Source: Phialophora verrucosa
Lineage: Eukaryota; Ascomycota; Eurotiomycetes; Chaetothyriales; Herpotrichiellaceae
DNA: 64,000 bases
Assembly: GCA_002099365.1 (NCBI GenBank)
Contig: MSED01000004.1
Location: forward strand, 186,001 to 250,000
Direction of reading: 5' to 3'
The notes beneath the pieces were generated by a model. That model saw only the letters and a list, made by a program, of their open reading frames with translations, did no database searches and was not told where the DNA came from. Positions 30,601 through 41,327 of this stretch are shown here, piece by piece (the first letter of the stretch is position 1; every line of letters begins with the position of its first letter). The position numbers and the translations under genes were made by a program.

Positions 30601-31821
30601 GGACTTACTCGATTTGTCGCGGGTCTATTGTCCAGAGGCGCCGATCCAAACATGGTCGACAACAATGGTCACACGCCGATGCACCACGCCGCAATGAACG
30701 GCCACACACATGTGATTCATCGTCTTCGCTTGGCTGGTGCCAATCACCAGGCTCGCAGCATCCGCCAATTTATTCCTGCAGATCTCGCGACGTCTTTGCT
30801 AGCGTACCAAGCAACAATGACCACCTTTGACCGGTATCGATCACGGAGTGCTGGAGGGACGCCTCTGAGGCTGCATAGCAGGAGCTCGTCTTCTCTGCGT
30901 TCATTCTGGGAGAATGCCTCGAATCATTACACAACTACGGACACTGACGATGTGGACGACTCCGATGGCGTTGACGACGAGACGCCAACAAGGGCTTCTT
31001 CAGAAGAGCCGGACCTCCCCCGGTCGCAGATCGTCCGGATGCCAACGGTTAGCGTCCCGCACTCGCGGAGAGGCAGTATGCAGCCGGGTGCGTCACCAGG
31101 GTCCAAGTACTCTGCCAACGATACATCCGATCCGCCACCAGCGGTAGCACCATCGGCGTTCATGCTAGCCTGGCGAGATCATCTGGTTGCTCAATTGCAA
31201 CAATTCAACGAGAGCGCCCAGTCGGTCATGCCCAGCCTTGCCACCTTGAATGGGCCCCTTGCTGCGCTGCAGGACTACCAGGCATATCCCATGGTTCGCC
31301 GAGTGAGCGCCCTCTTCCCTCAGCGTCCGAGCCCTCGACAACAACCAAGTCATCGGGAGGGGTGGTGGGAGACCCTGACAGGGAGCTCATCCCCCGCCCC
31401 GTCATCACCTCCGGCTTACGGCGATCTTTATCCTGAAGAGAGAGGAGAAACCGAACAAGACTGGAGCATCAAGAAGACTTCTACGCTACAGGCAGCTGCT
31501 GATGCTGCGGCCGATCTCCATTTCGAGCAACAATCGCTGGGCGAAGGGTCTAAATCAAGTGCACCCTCTCTCGAAGCCGCAGCTGCTGGCAGCAATCCAA
31601 TTGAGAGAGTCGAGCTCAGCCGTGACCGAAAATTGTTCTTCTTCTGGGTAGGTCTCTTCCATGCATCTCTCGTACGCTTACGAACTAACTTTGTGCAGAT
31701 ACCTCTACTTGCGATTGTCCTTGCGTTGATGATCCGTAGCTCCGGTCTCACCACGATGTTTGCGTCTTCTGATGGTCGTACCCAGCCTTTGCCCACCGGA
31801 GAGGCCGCGGGTGTGTTTTGA
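27625..31821 (+). CDS. MGA2: Mga2/Spt23-like membrane-tethered transcription factor
   Basis: Mga2 and Spt23 sense membrane lipid packing at the ER, are released by ubiquitin-dependent processing and activate the delta-9 desaturase gene. I model exons 27625-31647 and 31699-31821, giving 1381 residues. An N-terminal activation-type region is followed by the conserved fungal domain around 312-395 (PIKLTLSSLP, KFLAKPE) and a CxxC region near 425. An IPT/TIG domain lies at about 795-870 (PAEGSVTGGTEV), and two ankyrin repeats at about 980-1050 (LTLLHLA, GHTPMHHAA). A single C-terminal membrane helix (about 1336-1357, KLFFFW spliced to IPLLAIVLALMI) precedes a short lumenal tail. The 51-bp intron (GTAGGT, CTAAC, CAG) keeps the frame open if retained. 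Domain order and length match the family well. Confidence 0.92.
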   Translation: MATAHDDDMYLFQTGLGQTPSFAGQDFDAFLGTPAPDVDQTGLSAGFLNPSDLTIKRESESFSPPSHDGAFVRGSRGSASGSSSTSSDSAADDERNISAASTASPPAHDTIQGTWGSGINGFSIPSNEQLFGDTSMAGMEPDFEASNQQMASAFDFETAASTPSGLEMINKVPNTKTPLVNQSFGRPANFSGYGKQHSTQIPTGQPQFFFAGSREASPLNAMLPATQAQSPWTKHSPSSGLEETFNHITMNGDSPGNATFSPNLQFSTGTFSFDPESSTTPSTFTKDVSSPPSTINSAEGSPTLTVHPTSLKSRVETQIPIKLTLSSLPTGAKKLRLPRHTVSKPKFLAKPEVARSPEILELYTSLVCTSAMQDKVKLQRALARARGEELGPYTRPSPASSMESESSRDDEDKPLNGGEVQICAGCIQRERKRASRKKQKKPEEEELFQKDEERRVVVFNTNEVKEWADVPRDTSSQEGQSASSTTPGAVQVELPMRIACYCRHQNEKMGFQVIFTIKDCRDKVIAQALTNPIMITDDHKTHNPPSAVSNQPAPLPTPGQQLPGAGVFSTNEHEHHPQAQALNSKMSRQSYSMTDLHALQHNFNPNFSMTSTSTPFAVPSAIPPQTTSTFTPRNLSRPASPSGPAGPTIKRRKQSGSGKLPSGLTMTRLDTSHPHPPSSTMPNTAASSPYAPNMTSYMGPHDRPFAVPPVARPAPYGNSPPTPNGVDPSFAANINRSVSHDNMQRQVMISAPPSRQPSRPGSPGSARNSFGAADAAFGQAVNNQLMGQPTRRPSPLIHKLVPAEGSVTGGTEVTLLGNGFYQGLEVMFGDTEATTTTFWGEKCLNCIAPPALQPGIVPVVFKHDHPQYSTMPQQSQTRPSLFTYVDDRELEMFRLALRTLGKQLQHPTDDPYSAAQQLLQGQSHSMWLGHNNYGMSGGHQRHAGGASMDSLELEGMMLQFLEHMDDQRHFRAPRLELQRPSGLTLLHLASSLGLTRFVAGLLSRGADPNMVDNNGHTPMHHAAMNGHTHVIHRLRLAGANHQARSIRQFIPADLATSLLAYQATMTTFDRYRSRSAGGTPLRLHSRSSSSLRSFWENASNHYTTTDTDDVDDSDGVDDETPTRASSEEPDLPRSQIVRMPTVSVPHSRRGSMQPGASPGSKYSANDTSDPPPAVAPSAFMLAWRDHLVAQLQQFNESAQSVMPSLATLNGPLAALQDYQAYPMVRRVSALFPQRPSPRQQPSHREGWWETLTGSSSPAPSSPPAYGDLYPEERGETEQDWSIKKTSTLQAAADAAADLHFEQQSLGEGSKSSAPSLEAAAAGSNPIERVELSRDRKLFFFWVGLFHASLVRLRTNFVQIPLLAIVLALMIRSSGLTTMFASSDGRTQPLPTGEAAGVF
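31648..31698 (+). other. Frame-preserving 51-bp intron in the Mga2 membrane anchor
   Basis: GTAGGT donor, CTAAC branch (31685-31689) and CAG acceptor flank 51 bp without an in-frame stop. Splicing creates the continuous hydrophobic helix FFFWIPLLAIV. Retention would insert 17 residues, including two Arg, at the start of that helix. Confidence 0.8.
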
Positions 31822-32346
31822 GATGTTTTAGGTACCGGAATAGTGGACGATTCTCTATTCATGATTTGGGCGTTTCGTCTCGAACAGCGAGATGACCACG
31901 AATAGGCTTTATATGCTCGTAAATGCTTGTACATGAAAGCAAGCCATTGATCATACGGACCTTACTATTGGGTAGAGACGCATAGTACTTTGAGCGGGCG
32001 GTAGCCGTATTGCTTATGTTCCCAAAGACCGCACCAGTGCATATATACCGTGACACCCTGGTCGGCGATTAGGTTGTTCTGCGTCGCACCAATTGGTGCA
32101 CCGGATATTCGGATCTGGGCCGCTCTTCGGCTCGCAGATCGAGATCGGAGTGCGCAATTGGAGCTTGTACATCTTCCAACGTTACAGCATCATCGAACCA
32201 GGTGTGAAGACTCGCGACGAGACTCTTACTGCGCACCACCCGCCTGTGTGCTTCATTTGGCAGTGGTTTCCAAGCCTCGCGTGAGCTGTTAAAATCCCTC
32301 CACCAGAATCGATGATCTGCGACGTCGTTAGCGCGGACGGGACGCC
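31822..32346. other. Intergenic region, no gene seen
   Basis: These 525 bp lie between the Mga2 gene and Trm9, both on the plus strand. I see no coding frame of note; it presumably holds the Mga2 3' UTR and the Trm9 promoter. Confidence 0.55.
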
Positions 32347-33215
32347 ATGGCCGAAACCAGCGCGAACACAGAGCTAGAATACGAAAAACGGCATGTGCAT
32401 GAGGTCTACGAAGACATTGCCAGTCACTTCTCCTCGACCCGATACAAGGTGCGTCGGCGGGGCCGAGGGGGTTCTGTCGAGGATGGTGTTGACGAGTGCG
32501 ACAGCCGTGGCCCGTGGTGGATGAATTCTTGCGCAATTTACCCGCTGGATCGGCCGGCCTTGACATTGGCTGCGGAAACGGGAAATACTTGGCTGTGAAT
32601 AAGGATATCTTCATCATTGCCTCGGACAGGTACGTTGAAGGGCGGTGGACACCTTCATTGCGTTACTGACAGCCTGACAGGTCGAATGCCTTGGTCCAGA
32701 TCGCTCGCCAACACGAACCCCACAGCGTCGCTGTAGCCGACATCCTGAGCCTCCCTCATCCGAACGATTCGTTCGACTTCGCCATATCGATCGCCGTTGT
32801 ACACCATCTTTCCAACACTGCTCGAAGGGTTGAGGCCATAAGAGAAATACTGAGAACTCTGAAGCCAGCCGTGACGTCGAAGGGGTCTGGCAGCGGTGGA
32901 GGTCAGGCGTTGATATTTGTCTGGGCACTGGAACAAAAGGACAGTCGCAGAGGATGGGGTCACGGCGACGAACAGGATGTACTTGTGCCTTGGGTTCTCA
33001 AGCAAGACCGCGACGCGACGACGTCCACGACGAAAGCTAGCTCTCGACCCTCGCCCAATGGCGTCTGCTTGCCGAAACCCACGACTTACCAGCGATATTA
33101 TCACTTGTACCGTGAGGGTGAATTGCGGGAAGATGCTATCGCCGCCGGGGGTAGAGTGGTCAAGGAGGGATATGATCGCGATAATTGGTGGGTCATCATC
33201 ACCCGGCAAGACTGA
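32347..33215 (+). CDS. TRM9: tRNA carboxymethyluridine methyltransferase (Trm9)
   Basis: Trm9 with Trm112 uses SAM to complete mcm5U and mcm5s2U at the wobble position of certain tRNAs. Exons are 32347-32448, 32505-32629 and 32681-33215, giving 253 residues; introns are 56 and 51 bp. Conserved features are the N-terminal HVHEVYEDIA...HFSSTRYK block spliced directly to PWPVVDEFL, SAM motif I LDIGCGNGKY (about 53-62), the acidic ASD at the end of strand beta-2, and ISIAVVHHLS (about 105-114). A Ser/Gly-rich insertion sits after about 137. The C-terminal YYHLYREGEL block and the final NWWVI strand are also typical. The length and motif order fit the Trm9/ALKBH8 methyltransferase family well. Confidence 0.93.
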
Positions 33216-33570
33216 ACCTTCCCAGGTCTCGCCTCGCGCTCCTCTCTGCGAGATCTGCTGAGGAGACTGAGGCGGCTGCTTAAAGGTCAAGCACGATCAA
33301 AGACGCGTGCTGGCCATGCTCATTCCCATTGTCCAAGAATCGGGGTCGTCACTGGATCACATTATCTCCTTACGCCGGCGGCCGGTCCGGAAGTAAGAGA
33401 TGCTGGGTATCAAAATCACTATATTACAGCTTCTTAGGGTCGGCCACAGCGCGGATGTCCCAGCCAAAAGCACAAAGTCCGTCATCAAAACCCGGAATCA
33501 TTTCGCCTCACTGTGAACTGGGTTTATTGAAACACGCTTCGCTGAAAGACAAACCCGCCAAAACATGTCG
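33216..33570. other. Convergent intergenic region
   Basis: These 355 bp lie between the 3' ends of Trm9 and the Myb gene. Nothing further is seen. Confidence 0.6.
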
Positions 33571-34477
33571 TTACCGGAAAGGAGCATTCCGGCCCCGTGG
33601 GTGGTTGTACAGGTGGTGGAAGGGATCTGAGGTGTGGTAAGGTGGTGCCGAAAACGCAGGAAGTCCGGCCGTCAATTCCGCCAGCGACGGCAGCTGCTGA
33701 GGGCCTTGCAAGCTCGTCTCGGGAGGCATGGACTCTCGTCGCAAGGCTCGTGGAGGCGGTCCGGCGTGCCGCAGTGGTGGTCTTGGGGGCAGAGCAGCAG
33801 ACTCGATGCCGCTCGCAGGGTTGGTGAGCGAGAATGGTGTCACGCCAGCCCGCTTCGCCATTTCATGCTCACCCATCTGCCAGTGCATGGCCTCGACCGC
33901 TCGCCACGGCATCGCCATCTCTTCCGCAACCCGTGCCCACATGTCTGCTCGAAACCTTGATGCGGAGGGAGAATAGTCAGCCAGTGAAACCATCGACTCG
34001 GAGAAATTGTGACAAGGCAGGCGGGATCGTGGTACAAGATCTTTACATCTTTGAACTGGTGCGACGTTTCTCAGCATACCTCTCGTACAACCTGGCAAGC
34101 TTATTTTTACGATCCTCGTCCCATTCACTCCGACGCTCCAGGTAATTCTGATAATGCAGCCTACAGCTAATGGCACTGCGGCCGGGCAAGTGCTTGCTGA
34201 TGTCCTCCCATTTCATACCATCCTGGCGGAGCTGGATGATCTTCGCGTCCTCCTCGGGAGACCACTTGGACTGCTTCTTTGCCGGGGACTGGATCGGATG
34301 GTCCTGGGTCGAAGACAGTCTCTTGGCCGGCACAGCCGACCGCGGCTGGGGTGGCAGAGGAGCCACACTGGTGGCAACGCTCGACGGCACCGACTCTGAG
34401 CGAGATACTGAGGCGGGAGAGCTCGTCGACCGACCGTCGTCCTCGTCGTTCGGCTTGAGCAGCGACGAGATATCCAC
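33571..34477 (-). CDS. Myb/SANT-domain DNA-binding protein
   Basis: This is a putative transcription regulator. Exons are 34080-34477 and 33571-33955, joined across a 124-bp intron, giving 260 residues. After a Ser/Pro-rich N-terminus, a Myb/SANT repeat starts at about 71 (KWSPEEDAKI, the later W of KWEDI, then LPGRSAISCRLHYQNYL). A second helical segment follows (about 112-160: SEWDEDRKNKLARLYERFRADMW, with a split Arg codon at the junction), resembling a degenerate second repeat (WARVAEEM, WRAVEAMHW). The C-terminus is Pro-rich and disordered. Splicing is chosen because the exon 1 frame otherwise stops soon after the repeat, while the joined frame continues the second helix bundle. The gene has an unusually long gene-free upstream region. 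Confidence 0.82.
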
Positions 34478-37400
34478 GGTGAGGGTTGGAATGAGACGTT
34501 GTTCGTTGGAGAGCAGCGGTGGGGGAGCGGGTGCCGGAGGTCAATGGGTGCTGCCATACAATGCAACAAAGACACAGGCACAGCAGGAGTCGTGCAGGGT
34601 GGGATCAGGCTGAGAAAGCGAGCACAGGTGAGGACGGAGTGTTGTACTAATACCAGGAGAATCCTCGGTTCTGCGTACGGGGCGGGTTCTTTCTTTGGCG
34701 AGACCAGAGCGAGGGCGCCGGCGTTTCCAGACAATAGACTCCAAGCCGATGGGTTCGGAAAAGCGCACCCGGGAGGAAGGGGGGGTGTGGTTATGTAGGC
34801 AATAGCTTCTACGGTCAAATAGTTTGAAAAGTGGCCGCACCACAATGCCTGTAGGTCGGCTTGCAATCTCGACACAAGAGCATTGTTCATCCAGCACACA
34901 GGATATATACCGCACGAACTCCAGTTTGGAAGCAGCGGTCAAGAAGGCGGGCCCGTCCGAGCAGCAGCTGTCCTTTAATTGTCTGCTTCCCACAGATCGA
35001 TCCGACGACAGAAGTGGGCAAAGAGTGGAAAGGCCCTGAGCACTAACAAGCAACCCACTGTCCACATCCATTCCCGGCCCTGTGCTTGTGGCAGCGGGAG
35101 TGGCAGGCGGGCAGGCAGCGCAAACAATCGAGAAGCCTGCCTGGGTACTTCGCCTTGCCTTGGTCCATGTTTTTTGTCGCCCGCAGCGGCTGCTGGCGTC
35201 CTGCACGATTTACTTCCGGCCCTCGCGCCTGTTCGAACAACTGCCCCAGCACAGGGCAGCTGATATCATCGTCCTCTCTATCGTTTGGGCCGGGCGGGAC
35301 GGGGGGGAAAAGTGGAAAAGGATCCATTCCTCGCGGTCCCATTATGGCCTCACGCTAACGGTGGATGCCTGCATAAGATCCAGAAGGGGTCAGCGCGACC
35401 AGCATCCCAGTCTTTCGTCGTGCTGGGGCCCGCGCTCGAACCTTTCAAGGGAGAGGCTTGCATCGGATGGAGCGTCACGGTAGCTACGCTGCGCTACTGC
35501 GAGTCGGCGAAGCATCATGGCGTCAAACACCTTCTGCAGGAGATGGCGGCCAAAGCCCACAATATATGCGAACTAATGCCTAAGTGGCTCGAAGGAGCAT
35601 AGTAGGGTATGGTTCACAGGATGTTGTTGGGAGTTCGTCCATGCCACCGCTGGTGGCAGAAGTCTAAAACTCACATAATGTTGACGGGGTGCTTGGCCAG
35701 AGAACTCTCTCACTGGCGGCCGGTCGAGATGAAGACATGTATACGAGCTGTGCCAATTAGAGAGGTCCTCGTGGCTTCCTCTCTGCCTCTCACATCCTCC
35801 ACCGTCCAAGTGTTCCAAGTCTCCGGCGCTCTTTCTCGCCGACAGGTGTGTCCTAGTTAGTCGCGCTGGTGCAGCGGTGGCAGCTCCTGACTGTGATGAG
35901 TGGAAGTGACGGTCAAGAACAGTGGAGGAGGCCGCAGTCGAGCGCAGCTGGTGTTCACGCGAAGGCACATAGCGGTCGCTTCTCCCTCCTCCAAACTCTT
36001 ATCACGGCGCTGGCACTCTGTTGCGCAGACTCCGAAACCGCCATTCCAGGGTCGACAGCCATCACAAGCCATGGAAAAGCAGACCAGCCGCTGCCCACCG
36101 ACTCTTAGGTCAGCCGCGGATTCGGGCCAAAGTCTTTTTCGGATCCCACTAGGGCGCAGAGCAGCATAGCGGAGCACCAACACGGCGGGCAATGGCTTGT
36201 GATGGCTTGAGATGGCTTGACATGATATAGGACGCTGGAACGACGATTGCTCTGCAACCGGCATCCGCGCACGCGGAGAGCTGGCTATCTCTCAGACGCC
36301 GGTCGGCAGCCAACTGACGTGTCGCCATTCTTGGTCAGAAACCTCCTTCTTCTTGCGGGCGCAGGCTCCAGATACTCTCAACGCTAGTACATAGTCAGCG
36401 ACCAAATCCACACGCCTCCATTATTGGATCAAGCGCGGATGCCCTTGGCTGTCAGGCATGGTGCCATGTCCTGGTACACGTCCTGCACCGCGGAAGGGGA
36501 GGGACTTGTCAAACATGCGTACGATCAGACAATCCTGCACGCTACTCGTAGAACAAGCCCCCGTCACGGGCAGACTGGAACCCGCCGTGTGACAAACCGA
36601 GTCAGTTTTCCCCAGAGTGCATGACGAATTCATTGCATACATAGTACATGGATGGGCCGGTCTAACACCCGCGGGACTCGTGTCACCAGGCCCACAGGCT
36701 GGACGTGTCACACAGACAGGCGCAGTCTCGAATATCACGACTTGGAACATGCGCTGCAGGTACGTCATGTTCACCTACGGACGCGACAACTATAGCTGAC
36801 ATCAAGAATCACAGTGTTGGGAGTCGTCGACACTCGCGGCTGGCTCTGATCTGAGTCGAGGCGGTGAGGCCTTGGGGCGGTGAGTTGACCGCACTTTGGC
36901 ACTCGCAAACGACAAGCACGATTATTCATGCCTCGTCGAGAAATGCACCGCCCGCCTGAACGATCATGATCGAGTGAACGGATGGCGGCTGCTCGTTGTT
37001 GGCTGCCTTGAACTGCACTCTGCTGCAGCTCCGACTGCTTGAATCTTGTGACCGCGGCAGCGCCGGAGCGAAGTCATGGACATGTATTCCCTTGTCTCCC
37101 GGCCATGACAACGCACGAAGCTAGAATCTGCATATAGGCGGCGCACGAACAGATCAAACACAGGCCGACTGAGGCAATTACGAGGTACTCCTGTGAGCTC
37201 GCCTCCGACCTCAGGGGATTCCGTGGCAGGCTGGTAGCCAGGTCAGGTGCCGAACATCTCCAGCATGCAAGGCGGCTGACCGTTAAACCGAGACCAGGAT
37301 TCCCCGGTCAGCATATCGGGCCTGGAAATGCCGAGGATGCAGAATGCCTTGGTTTCATCGCTCGTGCTATGTAGGGGAACAGGTGTTGCAGTCTTTGCAT

Positions 37401-39762
37401 TTCGGCAATGCAACTGACATGAACCACTCCTTGATTGATGTCGAACCTCGGATCGCTCTCCAATGTGATTGAGCTCGGTGGCTGGCAGTGACTGGCGTCG
37501 AAAATCTCAGCGTCCCAGCCGGTGTGCGACTGTGATGCTTTGCGCAGAAGCATCAGCGCAAACACCTGGTGGTGGGAGTTCCCTTGGGGCAAACCCTGCC
37601 CCTAGGAGCCGATTTGAACGCGACCCCTGTCCTCCGGCTGGGACAGCCCCATGGTGCCCATGTCCGACTAACTGCATTGGTCTTGCGGCGGGCCAGTTGT
37701 TCGTCCATTTTAGCTCTGGTATTGGGCACCGCTCTTCCTGAATCCTGTTGGATCCAATCGCTAGCAGTCTGGGGCATTCCTGTCACTTTTCGTCTGCCCA
37801 ACTGGCAATCGACCTGCCGTCGCATTGACGATTGGACCACGCTGTCGGGTCTTCTGGAATCCCACCAGTCAGCGCCACCCGGTCCGCTTTCCCACCGCCT
37901 GATCGCTCTTATAAAGGGGCACCGCAAGAGCCGGTCAGGCCAGTCAAGAATGGCGACGTACGAGTCGAATTCATCCCGAAGGGGTGCAGACAGCAGACGC
38001 GCCTTACGAGTACAGAAAGGATTTCCAGGCGAACAAACAATAGAAAACCACAAGTGGCTTGCCTTGCCTACTTTCGATTTGGTCGCACTCGCTTCCCACT
38101 TAGTTCGTTCGCCAGGGAGAGGCCGAAGTTCGAGACTGGAACAATGGAACAGCCTTGTCCTCGGGATCACATTTTGATCTTTTCAGGGCGCAGACTCCCA
38201 TCCGCCCCTCCGTCCATATCACACACCCAAGTACTGTGACGTTGCGGAGTACTCGCAGTCCGTCTCCTGACGGGACAGTTATCGGCTATGCCAGGGCCTT
38301 TCCACCCACCATCCTCGCCCTCCTGGAGGCTGGAAGATCCCGAAGGTGAACTCTATGAAGAACCCTCGGCGCGGTACTAATGTGGTATTTCCTCATCCTC
38401 GTCCGTTTAGCCAGGAGGGCCCCATTGCGTCGGCCGGGTACAATCCGATTCGGCGCCACATGGAGACCTTCAGCCCCTTGCACGGTCAAGGGTTAGTCTA
38501 CTCGTCCTTGAAAAACTCTGGGGCGCGATATTCCGCTTCCGCAACAGCCTCATCCTGAGCATCAAATCAGGAGATTTGAAAAAACCCAACGAGCTCGAAC
38601 CCCCTCGGCGGGATTTAACTTCGCCTAATCTTGCATGAGATCGAGATAGCACTTTGCCGGCTGAGAACGGTGGCAATCTCAAACCTGATCATTTCCCGCT
38701 CGTTCAGCTACGTGCTGGGGAATCCTGGCAAAAGATCTCTCGAAAGATTGCCATCGGTGCTTCTTGTTGAGAAAGAGAGGGCAAAGTGCGAGCGACGACA
38801 ATATCGCTCAATGGGCCATGGGCTACTACCACAACGTTACAGGGCGTCCGTGCACCTAATTAGTCGCTGACGGCGGAGAGCCGCAGGAGCAAAAAGTATA
38901 AGTCCAAACAATAATTCATTGTGTGCTCCGTTTAGCCTGGGACAATATCCACCCTTGTCCCATCCTCGAACTGATTCGCAGGCTCCTGGTAGCAGCACGG
39001 ACTTGCCTGACGCTCCTAGACCCGAACCCCCAGCTCGAACTCTGCTCCGGACCGAACCCTGTCCGTTGGCTTGAAGTTCTCGAAGCACGGCATGTCCCAC
39101 ACCCCCAGGTTGGGCGACTACCGTGGTCCACCGTGTCCCATAACATCTCTCCCTGGAAAGCGTCAGACTCCTACGAACGTTGGTGCAGCAGACGTCCTCT
39201 AGATGGGTATGAATGAAATCCCCCCTCTTCTCGCGCGTATGATTGATGCGCGCTGTGTAATCCTAGGGTGCTCATTACCGGCGCGCTGCAATAATGGAAC
39301 TGGGACCATCGAGGAACAGTAATTATGATCATCCCCCGTACATATGTATGCTTCAACCCGACTGTCACAGTGGACTGTCCACAATTCCATTTCACAAAAC
39401 GGTCCCGACTCCCCTCGCCGGGGCTCCTTTGCTCAGATCTCAATTCACCTACCGCTTCAGTTGGTCCCTAGTACCGGAATGGTAGCCATCCGATAGGTGA
39501 GCACGGGGCAATGAGTCGTCAGGCACGGTTTAATCTCGCTTGCTGGTCCATGTCGCTGGGCCGGTGTGGCAATGTGGACAGGAAACACAGCCTTTCGAAG
39601 ACTTCAGAGTTTTGTGTCGTCGATCTATCGTCGTACTGAAGCCGAGAGCACGTAGCTTGCCAGGAAATGGATCTAGGGTTTCACTGAATATCGACAACAA
39701 GTGTCGAGCCGTGGACGGAAAACCTCCCGCGGCCCGATAAGATATTATTGCCCGACTCCCTT
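34478..39762. other. Large gene-free region upstream of the Myb gene
   Basis: About 5.3 kb lack a convincing gene. Frames of 100 to 220 codons exist on both strands (for example 34541-35206 minus; 37553-38170 minus; 37569-38177 plus) but overlap one another, show biased composition and have no domain. I see no transposon ends, long repeats or AT-rich decay. Small structures are a GATGGCTTGA-like triplicate at about 36190-36222 and a perfect 8-bp-stem hairpin at 38938-38962. It may contain a long leader and promoter for the Myb gene, or non-coding transcripts. Confidence 0.5.
38938..38962. other. Perfect short hairpin in the gene-free region
   Basis: TGGGACAA (38938-38945) and TTGTCCCA (38955-38962) pair perfectly around a 9-base loop. 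No T-run follows directly, and no function is known. Confidence 0.6.
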
Positions 39763-40344
39763 TTAGAACTTTCGCTTCTGTCGCAGCACCTGAGATGGTC
39801 CTGCGTGCTTGCTGTGTCCGATGGTCTTTGCCTGGGCCGTATTCTCACTCCAACAGCCATCGCTCGATTCCATGTCCTCATCACCCGAGCCTTCGACAAC
39901 GTTGTCTCGATGGAGACGCGGGTCGCCAAAGGTTCCTTCGGCGTGCTCTTGAAGGTAAGCGTCGAACTTGCCGTCCCGCCTATCGTGCATGGCTCTCCGG
40001 GCCTGGTTTTGCCATGTCTTTTCGTAGTACCCGTCGGCGATGTCGTTCTTGAATCGCTGCGTCGCGGCCTTGATGTAGGGATCGTCGAGCACAAACTCCG
40101 TGGGAAGCGGGCACTTCAGCCGCCCTTCATCATCAAGCTCGTACTTGCGATAGGCTAGAGGTAGACTATCGATCAGCGAGCGCTTCTCCGCTTCCGAGTA
40201 GGTTTCACTGGCGACATTCCAGCCCGAGATAGCCGCGACAAGAAAGGCGTGTATGTCGGTGCGGACGATCGGCGATGATGAATTGAGGACGCGCGACGAA
40301 ATCCACGGCCCGCTGCTACGCTTGGGTCCTTTTGCGGGCGGCAT
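39763..40344 (-). CDS. ASX-homology (ASXH/DEUBAD-like) domain protein
   Basis: This 193-residue protein appears to contain a fungal version of the Asx homology domain, the deubiquitinase-adaptor fold of ASXL and related chromatin proteins. The segment at about 22-130 shows the expected pattern: a first helix (RTDIHAFLVA), a W followed by YSEAEKRSLIDSLP, then LDDPYIKAATQRFKNDIADGYY and an aromatic K-T-W helix. The C-terminus is acidic then basic (RQKRKF). The start is the ATG at 40344; longer open sequence upstream begins only with TTG. The domain call rests on pattern memory and needs a profile search. The partner deubiquitinase, if any, is not in this window. Confidence 0.6.
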   Translation of the reverse strand: MPPAKGPKRSSGPWISSRVLNSSSPIVRTDIHAFLVAAISGWNVASETYSEAEKRSLIDSLPLAYRKYELDDEGRLKCPLPTEFVLDDPYIKAATQRFKNDIADGYYEKTWQNQARRAMHDRRDGKFDAYLQEHAEGTFGDPRLHRDNVVEGSGDEDMESSDGCWSENTAQAKTIGHSKHAGPSQVLRQKRKF

Positions 40345-41327
40345 TCTGATTGCCTGGGCGTACAAGGAGTCGCCGGGCAGCAGAGTTTCGATCCTAATGT
40401 TCGCGCGTGGGAAGACTAGAATAAGGCGGGGAAATAAATTGTTTGTCGGGAAGTTTCGCGTTCGTCGAGAGATGCTTCTTCTGCAAAGACCATCCGACGT
40501 CAGTCAGGACAATCGAGAGAGAGTCGTTTGCAACCCATCGGCCGCTGGTCGGCACGAGCTGGACTCGCAGTCACACCGACTGAATGGACATGTCCTGTTC
40601 AGTCGCGCGTGAAAAACTTGTCTGGCTGCAGTAGTGGGAATGAGCAGCAGGAATGGCGAGACAAACGACGAGAACGAGACGAGACTAGGTCCGAGGCGAA
40701 GGATTAGGCCGTGCAGATTGGCATGGTTGGCTCGGGAAGCCAGCCTCATTGGGTTCGAGTGATGCAGGAGCCTTGTCTCAGCTTATGCAGGGGCAGGAAC
40801 AGGTGAAGAGGTACTCGTAGATGGGACGACGGCAAGATGGGAATTTCCCCGCCCGGCCTGCGCTGCGCAGGAAGGGCAGGGGAGGAGGGTGTGCACGAAG
40901 TGACTCGGCGCTGGGTGCCAGCGTGGGCAACCATTTACCCCGAACGGCTACAGCTCCTTTGTCCTTAGTGCCATCCAAACCCGCAGGGGCATATGGCCAA
41001 GACGTGAGGAATGACAACGGTCCAGGAGGTAGGGGTTTGGAGGAATTCTTGTCTGCGCCCTTGTCTATACGAGTAGGGATGTGGCTACAGTAGTAATGCC
41101 TGCGCAGGCAGATGCCGAGGCTGAATCTTAGACGGGCCGGCAGCCAATTAGAAGACATCGTGCCGTCTTATCGCTGGCAAACCCGTCACTCACTCACTCA
41201 TCCCCCTCCGGCAGTCCATCACCCACCCCGTCGCCCGTCGCCCGTCGCGTATCCCTCATCGCCCGTCGCTGAATGTAGTCTGAAAGAAGCCAGTGCCATC
41301 TCCTCCGACACCGCCTGGCCCGGAATC
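40345..41327. other. Divergent promoter region
   Basis: These 983 bp lie between the divergent ASXH-like and PEX16 starts. The PEX16 frame stays open back to an ATG at 41112, but that extension is Pro/His/Arg-rich and unlike PEX16. A CCCGTCGC-type repeat lies at about 41228-41270. Confidence 0.55.

Noticed and set aside
34541..35206. 221-codon minus frame in the gene-free region
   Set aside because: It is Cys/Ser/Arg-rich, overlaps other frames, and has no domain or supporting splice sites.
41112..41327. N-terminal extension of Pex16
   Set aside because: The 72 extra residues are low complexity and unlike Pex16, and an ATG at 41328 starts the conserved part.
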